64,000 nucleotides of DNA from Corynascus novoguineensis (taxonomy: Eukaryota > Ascomycota > Sordariomycetes > Sordariales > Chaetomiaceae), in NCBI GenBank assembly GCA_033296725.1, contig MU857618.1, forward strand, positions 130,721 to 194,720, read 5' to 3'. The notes beneath the pieces are model-generated. The model was not told the DNA's origin. It was given only the letters and a program-made list of their open reading frames with translations, and ran no database searches. Both the position numbers and the translations under genes were made by a program. Below are positions 56,224 to 64,000 of this stretch, piece after piece. Each line of letters begins with the position of its first letter. The stretch's first letter is position 1.

Positions 56224-57247
56224 GGTGGGCGAGGCGAAAGGCGCCGCTGCGCATTCTTTTGAGGCCGCAACCGCGTATCTGGGGCTCGGTGTCGTCAGTG
56301 GTTGTCAGACGATACCTAATATCTCAATCGGCGCGGGTGTCCAGTAAATCCCCGTACGTCAGTACCCCGGGCGGCCAAATCGATAGCTTGAGCGACGGTT
56401 GAAGGTGGGAAAGCGTCAAGTTCTCGAGATTCGCGATCAAAGCCGTCCCGCGCCAAGTTGCCTGCCGATTGGCGCCAAAACCGCTTGCAGTCAACAAAAG
56501 AATTAGGCGGTGAACTGTTCTGCCGTCGTCCTTTGCTGCTTGCATGCTGAATGGACGAAGCTGAAGCGCGGCCAGTGGAGCTCCAGACTGGACCCGACCG
56601 CCGCCATGACTGCAGCGTGCCAGCGGGCTGTGCGGTGGTCATAGCTCCTTCCAGGTTTCCGCCTCTAGAATGAGAGAGTAGCTGCAGTCGCAGTTGCTCA
56701 ATTTCCAAGCAGTTGAATGAGATTGAAGCCTTGAGAGCCTGGCACTAGAGTCGGTGAGATAGATCGCCTGATTTTAGTCCCTTCCACCTTCATGAACATT
56801 TGGGAATCTGAAGCCGCCGGTTCGTACCTAGGTGGTATACTCTATCCATTCTAAGTTCCTAGTCCTGTCCAGGGCTCCTGGGCCTCAATCCCATCCAAAT
56901 AGCCTGGCGCGCCTAACAGTGCTAGCACCCACGCACGCGTAGTTGCTTTTGCAACCGAATGCAGCGCCTTGCACCTACCTCTTTGACCACCTACCGTAAC
57001 AACCTTCAATCTATCTGAAGTTGTTTCCGTCTTCGGCACCTTACCGGGTTGCAAGATTTTCTTTTTTTTTTTTTGGTGTTTCGAAACCCTTAAACAGGTC
57101 CTCATTGCCATTGTGTTATGAAGTCAAACGGGTGGCCTACAAAGAAAACGACCCGCTCAAGGAACCAAGCCAAAGGTTCAACTCAAGAAAGGAGTAGACC
57201 TCGGAATCGCCAGCCTTGACGGCTGGCCTCCAGGTTAGAAGAGCAGA
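56224..57247. other. divergent promoter region of NUP192 and TEL1
   Basis: About 1 kb between two core genes. The minus-strand frame 56316-56708 is short and has no domain. It contains a T run at about 57060-57075. Confidence 0.6.
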
Positions 57248-60200
57248 ATGCCTCCGACACAGCAGACATACGGCGGTGATAGGATCAATTTCAAACAACT
57301 CGCCGGTAAGTGACACGCTAATCCAAGATTGACCCGACTACTTGAGACAACAGTCGCCCCGCTAACGCGAACTTTGACAGCCCATCTCACCAGTGGAAAG
57401 GTCAAAACTCGTACGGAAGCCATCACAAGTGAGTTGCAACTTCTCCATGAGACTTGTGGTCTCTCGACTTCTTGGATTATCAGCTAACCACGCTCGAATA
57501 CTTAGCGTTATCGGCCTACTTTGAAGCCGTTGACCGTGGGACAAGGTATTGTTTTATTTTCTCAATTTACCACCCACCCCCCCCCCTCTTCTCCCCCTTT
57601 TCGTCCCATCGCTGACCTTGCCAGGAATCCGCTCGACGACAAGTCCTACCACTCGCTCTACGAGGCTTTGTTCAGTTGTGCCCTTCTTGAGAAAGAAAGT
57701 TATTTCAGTACCAAGAAGTCACCTCAATCTATTGCAAGGCTAGGGAAGTGCGCGCAGACGCTGCGGACAGCCGTCCGCCATGGAGCCGCCAAAATCAAGC
57801 GCAAAACTGGCAAGGCTCTCGTCGACCACATTACGCAAATCCTTCCGGGGCCGGATGACAGTTACATCCCTCCTCTTCTCACTGGCTACGTCAAAGCACT
57901 CAGCACCTTCCTCGATTTCCCGGCCAATGTTGAGAATCTCGCGATAAGCGAGTCCTGGGACACATGCGTCGACTTCTGCATCGAAGCCCTCTCTCGCTAC
58001 CTCGAAACAGGCGATCGAGACAACGGATTCTCATCTCGCGCCTCTCCGGCGCCGGGCGCAACTACACGGTCCGGCTCTGTCGCGCTATCGCAGGGTTCCA
58101 GTCAAATCGGAAGCCAGGTTGCAATCGAGTTTCTGACGTGCCTCAACCTGCTTGTTGCCGCCCCAAATGCGCCGGTACCGAAGAAAGCGGACAAGATCTC
58201 AAGTATCGTGCTGCACATCCTTCAGTTTCGGCAGATGAAGATTGGGGAACTTCAAAAGGTTGCCTTTTCAACGTTCAACCTGGTCTTCCAGCGCATCCAG
58301 GCCGACGATGTCACGCTATCCAAGAGGCTGGTCATAAGTCTGGTTCCCTTGGTTTCGTATTGGTGGCAGCCCCGTGCCTTATCACGAGACGCCCTGCTCA
58401 ACTCGGTCCGCGATGAGATGCTCAAGACAATCTATGGCATGCATTTATACATCGAGAGCTTGCTTCGAGAAGCCATCGGTGAGACCTTTCTCCAAGATGT
58501 CGAAGATCTGCTAGACTCTCTGTGGTCCGACTACTCGAAACGCGAGGACCGTGCCCGGCTTCAGCTGGACGACGTGACCTTCACAGCAATGCGATTACCT
58601 GCGGATCACCCATCAACTCCCGTGTTCAGCCTTCGTCCTTATAATCTAGCAGGCGAGCAAAACTGGGCTCTTCTTGAGGTTCTCGCCAACCTAGAAGCCG
58701 CTTACTCGCGGCACTCCCAGCGAGAACACAGCCAACAAAACCCCGACCAGGGCCAGGCTAGGAAGAGACGCCGCGTAGCAGGCAGTTCCAACAGGATACA
58801 CCAGAAAATCAGATCATTAGATCCTGCGGTCCGTCTTTCTGCCCTGCAGCTCTTACCGTTTCTGGCCAAGCAGAAGGAGCCTTCACTCGAGGATATTATC
58901 GAATGTTTCGCAGACTTGTCGAAGTCCGTTACTGCAAAAGAAGGCACAGTGGCGTCTTGGGCAATGATTGCCTGTTCCAGGTAAGTGCTATAGCATCTAT
59001 CTCATTCCAAAAGACCGACGGGATGGGGCTAATCAAGCCAAGCCTTGCTACACATGTGACATCACAACACGCATCTCTCAGCTCGTCCTGGAAGCAACTA
59101 TGGCACCTTGGCGTACGGGCCTTGTCTCTGCCGCCTGTTAGCCGTGCTGCATGCGTCCTTCTCAACTGGATTCTGAAAGCGAACCTCGTTCCCAGGCACG
59201 AACTCGCGGACGATGTCACCCAGATCGTCACAACCGCCGATATCAGCGGTCCGTCAGTGCTAGTTGACTCGTCCCTCATTCTCATGCTTCGCCTGCTCCG
59301 CCTTCGTAACAACATGTTTCCCAACGCGAGTCAAGCCACCTCGAGCCATATTATCCGATGGGTGTTTGTAAGGTGGAGTCCGGGTGAGTAGGTTCCTTTC
59401 TAAGAAATTGGGCGCTGTTCTGACTTGCCCGCAGCTGAATTGACATACGCCTCATTCCATGTCAAGCATGCAACGCCATATGACATTGTCAATCTTCTCA
59501 AGGCATGCTATGGGGCCCCGATTTTCACGCTGTCAGCCCCTCTGCGCTTGTTCGGCGGTCCCATTGCCCAGTTCTGGAAGGGCCAAGCAGAGATACACTC
59601 TTTCATCCGGTACCTTCTCCTTCTTGACCAAAACGACACGGCTACCCCGGCCGATTTCCTCCTGGCCGAGGAGCAGCTGGCCGACGCTCCACAGGTCAGC
59701 GACCCAACTGGGTCGCATGCAGCAAGACGACTGGCACTTGAATTGCTTTACCCGAAGGTTGAAGAGCTGCACCAACTGGTGGAGTCGTGGCAGAAGCGCG
59801 GAGACGGTACAGTACCTGTTTCTACCGAGCGGCTGCAAAGCATTGTTCTCGCGTGTCTCACAGGAGCTTTACTACTGCCCGAACTTGCGGGTCTAAATTC
59901 CTCGGCGTCCAGGGATCTCGAAACCACGCTATCTAGTATAGTCGACGCCACACTCAAAGTGGTTTTGAATGCTAGTTCGGGCGATAACTCCTTTGACCTG
60001 TTTCTGACATTGTCGGCTCCGTACATCCCGCCAATCACGGAGGAGGAGCTAGTTTCCTTGAAGAGAGACAGGCCGCACCTGCTCGAATTCTTTGGGAAGC
60101 TCTCAAATGCACTACATGAGAGTTCGCTCCGGGAAGCCTCCCTGCGCAACCCCGATGTCGTCGATATCGATGAGGAGTTTGAGTCTCAAACAAGTCAGAA

Positions 60201-63200
60201 CAGCTCGACGGCCAAGAACAGAACGTTGCCAAGACGGGATGTCCTGTTATCTCATACACCAGAGGCCTTCTACCTGGAAACTGCGCTACGAATACACCTC
60301 CTCGACGTCATACGCTCAGACGATGGTCAGATCGGACGTGTTCCGGAGGCCATTGTCGATCGGCTCGTTGAGCTTCCAAAGGAGCAATTCCTGTCCTGCC
60401 GGTCCTTCATGCGAGAGCTCTTCACATCAAACGCCACTATCCCACTTGATTCCGCTATCAGGATATTTCAAACTGCCGCGCGTATGGCCAGCAAATACGA
60501 GTTTTGGTGCTGTGAAGTGGCTTTGTGCACCTGCCTCGACACGATGGATAGCTTCATCAGTATGTGTACCGATGAAAGCCTGGAAATATTTGCCATGGGA
60601 GGCGACCTTTACCATTACGTGGTAACCGTTTCGCTACCCAATAACTCGTTATCTGCAGCTGCCCAAATCCGTCTTTCCAGCTTGCTTCTGCATCTTTTAG
60701 AGGTCAAGTCGACTTATGCTTCCAGCCTGAATCTGCCATCCTGTCGATCAACCCTCATGAAGATTTTGCAAGAAGGGGCCATGGACATCAAATACTTTAT
60801 TGGACGCCGTATCCCCAAAATCTTCGGGTTGTATGTTCTCAAGACACACGATGATATCTTCCTCGACATCCTCCACAACCTACCTTCTGACCCGGGGATT
60901 ACCGAGGGAATCGCGTTCCGGCTATTTGCTCTCGCAGAACTCGCTTGTCGATGGCCAACTCTCCTACGCCGATGCATCTACCACATTTTCGAAACGCCTG
61001 GAAAGATTTCCCAGTCAGGGAAGTACGCGGCTAGCTGCTACAAGAGAATTTCACGGACATTGCAGCTCACTGGGCCACAGGAGCTTTTCAGGCTTTTCGC
61101 TCCTCAGCTGCTGTATACCTGGCTGGAGAGCGGCTCAATTCAAGAGATCCCCTTTGACATATTCGGGTTTACCAGTCTTCATGAGCTTCTCCAACACGCC
61201 CAAACAGAGGCTGCAGCCATCATGATTATGCGCGGACAAGAGAAAGAGGCGCTTGAACTGGCGCAAACATTGGGTCTGACCCCTGAACAGCTGGTACAGC
61301 AAAGTTTTACCAAGATCATTGCCTACAGTATTGCTCACGACATAAGCGTTCCTGGCGGCGCAGACTACGTCACTGGAGAGAGCCGACTGAGGAAGATTCT
61401 TGGAAAGGAAGGGTTCCTCGCGAATGTTAACCTGAACTTTGCCGATATCATAGCCACATTCTTCAACACATTTGACCAGGAGGACCCCATCGAGAAGGCC
61501 TTCCGGCGAGACGAGCGATTTGCATATGCCGCAAACTCCATGGAAGAAATCAAGAAGCTTGGGCACCTACCTGCCGCTCTCCCTCCCAATCAACAACCGA
61601 CGTTCAAGGCGAAATATCTACCGAGAGAAATCCTCCATCTGTGTAGCCGAACACCATACGAGCCCGAGACGCTCTGGACGCCCGCTCTTGTCGTCTTCGT
61701 AGCCCGAAAGCTACTGAATACGATACATCCTGCGCTCGGCCCATTGCATGCTTGTTCCGTCCTGCGCAAGATCCGCGTGCTCATATGCATGGCTGGCGAT
61801 CACGCGACGTCTGCATATCCTTTAGAGATGCTCTTACATTCCCTGCGAGCGTTCGTAGTTGACCCTGAGTGCGCCGACGACGCTTTGGGAATCACCCAGT
61901 ACCTTGTCTTGAAAGGCGATCGTCACCTCAGGCAGACTCCATCATTCCTAGCGGGCTACGCTCTCTCTTGCCTGGCAGACCTTCGCGTCTTCCTCGAGTC
62001 CAGCCAGTCTAGCACGACTCAGGAAAGTCAATTCAAAGCAACCATGACCAAAGCCCAGCTCTTCCACTCGTGGTTTTCCAAGTATCTTGCCGGTTACGAG
62101 TCTCCTGCTTTTCAGGATGAAGCTCAGAAGCTCGCCTTCAAATCTATCACGCAGTCGGCTGCTCAAATTCGGGCCTCGGGCAACGCGGAAAAGGGAACGC
62201 ACGAGAGCAACCTACTTTTGGAAATTCTGGAGGATTGGGATCGCAAAAACCGACTTCTGAACGAGCCAGCACGCGACGTCGCCCTGTCTATGCTTTGCGG
62301 GGTGTTCAAGGTCCCACCATCTAGTCGACTCGATGTCATCGAGAGTGATGATGACGCGCTGAGCCACGCTTCCGTAGTGTGGAAGAGCTGCGCATCGCAG
62401 CGGTTAAGCGGGGAATACCTCGCCTGGGCCGGACGGGTTCTAGGCCGCTCATTTGCAGCATCAGGTGAAGTTCCAGACGAGCTCTTGCGTGAATCTCTTC
62501 TCAAGGAGTACCGCAGACTCTCGTTGGACATTGGCGGCTCAGAAGAGGGGCTGCTGAATCTCATCGAGGCGCTCACCGTCAGTGGCGACTGTTTCACGGC
62601 CGGTTTGGCCGAGGCCGCTTTGCGTACTGTTGTGTCAGATGCCGTGAGCGACGATGACCATGACCTTCTCGGCTCTTGCCAGCAGAGCCTTGCTGAATCG
62701 CTGCTTATTTCGTCCAACTGGGACCCTTACCGGACACCACAGTCTGATCATTACAAGGTCGATACCGTGTTGGAGGAGGAAGTGTTTTCGGCCAAGCATC
62801 TGGAAAGTCCGAACTGGTCCCAGCGGCTCGCGACTTACCTCGCTCAGTCGGTGCCGGAAATCGTGACGCTGAGGGTGCTGCCGCCCATCCTGAGCAAGGT
62901 CAAAGGGTTTGCCGAGCGGGCCTTCCCCTTCGTTGTTCACCTTGTTTTGGCGTATCAACTGGATAAGCAGCAAGGGATCAAACGACAACTCTCGGAGGCA
63001 CTCAAAGTGTGGTTGAACTCTACATCTGACCTGGCTAAGGAGAACCTAAAGCTGCTCATTAACACTATTCTTTATCTGAGAACGCAGCCGCTACCAGGAG
63101 AAACTTCAATCGCGGACCGGAGTCACTGGCTGGAGGCCAACTTGTCAAGCGCAGCGGCAGCTGCAGGACGGTGTGGGATGTTCAAGGTTGCTCTCTTGTT

Positions 63201-64000
63201 TGTTGAGCTAGCCAGCTCTGAGTCATCCCGGGGCTCACGGCGCTCGTCCACTCTTCGAGAGCCTGAAGACTCTAGCGAGGTTTTGCTGGATATATTTGAA
63301 AACATAGACGATCCAGACGCGTACTATGGTCTCAACCAGGATGCTTCGCTGTCCACAGTCGTGGCTCGCCTGGAGTATGAAAATGACGGAAGCAAAAGCC
63401 TTGCTTTCCGCGGTGCGCAGTACGACAGCCACCTGCGGAGCAGGGACTCGGCCTCGCGGCAAGATGGGCAAGCTCTCATAAAAGCTCTCAGCAGCCTCGG
63501 CCTCGCCGGCTTGTCGAATTCCCTGCTTCAGACCCAACAAAGCCTGGATGGTTCCTCCGACTCGCTAGATGGAACATTTACCACGGCGAGGAGGCTCGAG
63601 ATGTGGAACCTTCCAGCGCCGTCAACAAACGACAACTGGGCTGTTACGGTGTATAAGGCCTACCAGAGCATGCACCAAGCTCCTGACATTGACGCTGTTA
63701 GAGGTGTTATTCACGACGGTCTGAGAAGCACTGTTCGCCATCTCAGCAGCCGCGGTCTCAACAGTTCTACCCTGCGTCATCAACTTGGGGCACTCGCAGC
63801 GTTGGCGGAGCTTGACGATGTGCTGAACGTTACTGATCAGTCTGAGCTACAACAAGCGCTAAAAAGCTTTGAAAAACGGTCCAAGTGGATGATGAGTGGA
63901 CGGTAAGAGCCTTCTTTCCTGCTCTAGTGAGAAGATGATAATGCTAATGACGATAGATACGCCGACGTTGGTCAACTCCTGTCATGCAGAGAAACCACCC
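57248..64000 (+). CDS. TEL1: serine/threonine-protein kinase Tel1 (ATM homologue), 5' part
   Basis: Seven exons are seen: 57248-57305, 57381-57428, 57506-57545, 57625-58980, 59043-59383, 59435-63902 and 63957-64000, continuing beyond the window. They encode about 2118 residues in one frame. The first three exons are very short and carry the N-terminal TAN-type motif (HLTSGKVKTRTEAIT across the junctions), which in Tel1 is needed for telomere length control. The rest is HEAT/FAT-type helical repeats. The FAT end, kinase and FATC domains must lie to the right. Family features are NPLDDKSYHSLYEALF and, at the window edge, GRYADVGQLLSCRETT across the last junction. Tel1/ATM is a nuclear kinase activated by double-strand breaks through the Mre11 complex. 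Confidence 0.92.

Noticed and set aside
1..64000. Transposon, plasmid, CRISPR, tRNA or rRNA content
   Set aside because: I looked for transposase or reverse-transcriptase motifs, long terminal repeats, tRNA B-box-like sequences and spaced repeats, and found none that hold up.

Overview
The window is nuclear DNA of a filamentous ascomycete. The genes have short spliceosomal introns (about 47-200 nt, many with GTAHGT-like donors and CTAAC/CTGAC branch points close to the acceptor), long intergenic spaces, and fungal families such as Zn2Cys6 and C2H2 regulators, a HeLo-domain protein, an Slx8-type RING protein and a Yap1-binding protein. The Nup192 sequence and exon pattern look close to Chaetomium, so a Sordariomycete, probably Sordariales, is my inference. 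I see no viral, plasmid or transposon gene and no tRNA or rRNA. I built 17 gene models by joining exons at splice sites and checking that the reading phase is kept at every junction.

Layout. 1-9.4 kb: a C2H2 zinc-finger regulator (3501-5345, +) behind a long, probably spliced leader with uORFs, then a secreted-looking isochorismatase-family hydrolase (6480-7667, -). 9.4-14 kb: a SET-domain protein with a signal peptide (9419-11019, +) and a Yap1-binding/DUF1760 protein (11900-13946, +). 15.7-22.1 kb: a large sterol-glucosyltransferase-like protein with a VPS13-C-like tail (15684-19605, +) and a single-pass membrane protein with a PAN-like ectodomain (20835-22096, +). 22.7-27.5 kb: a secreted carboxylesterase (22691-24823, -) and a HeLo-domain plus pseudokinase protein (25590-27512, -). 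29.3-36 kb: a Zn2Cys6 regulator (29315-31702, +) and an ABCG half-transporter (33466-35969, +). 36.4-43 kb: a calponin-homology actin-binding protein (36425-38695, -), a complex I assembly factor (39401-40309, +) and an unrecognised 648-aa protein (40892-42910, -). 43.7-64 kb: core genes in two divergent pairs, the mitochondrial DNA polymerase (43725-47303, -) with an Slx8-like STUbL (48441-49906, +), and Nup192 (50803-56223, -) with Tel1/ATM (57248 to beyond the right edge, +).

There is no obvious operon-like or biosynthetic cluster. The left 36 kb is richer in accessory-type genes (secreted enzymes, regulators, a transporter, a putative cell-death protein). The right 28 kb is conserved housekeeping (mtDNA replication, SUMO-directed ubiquitylation, nuclear pore, DNA-damage kinase). 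The most interesting item is the HeLo-pseudokinase at 25590-27512, whose layout (membrane-active helical bundle followed by a dead kinase) parallels animal MLKL.
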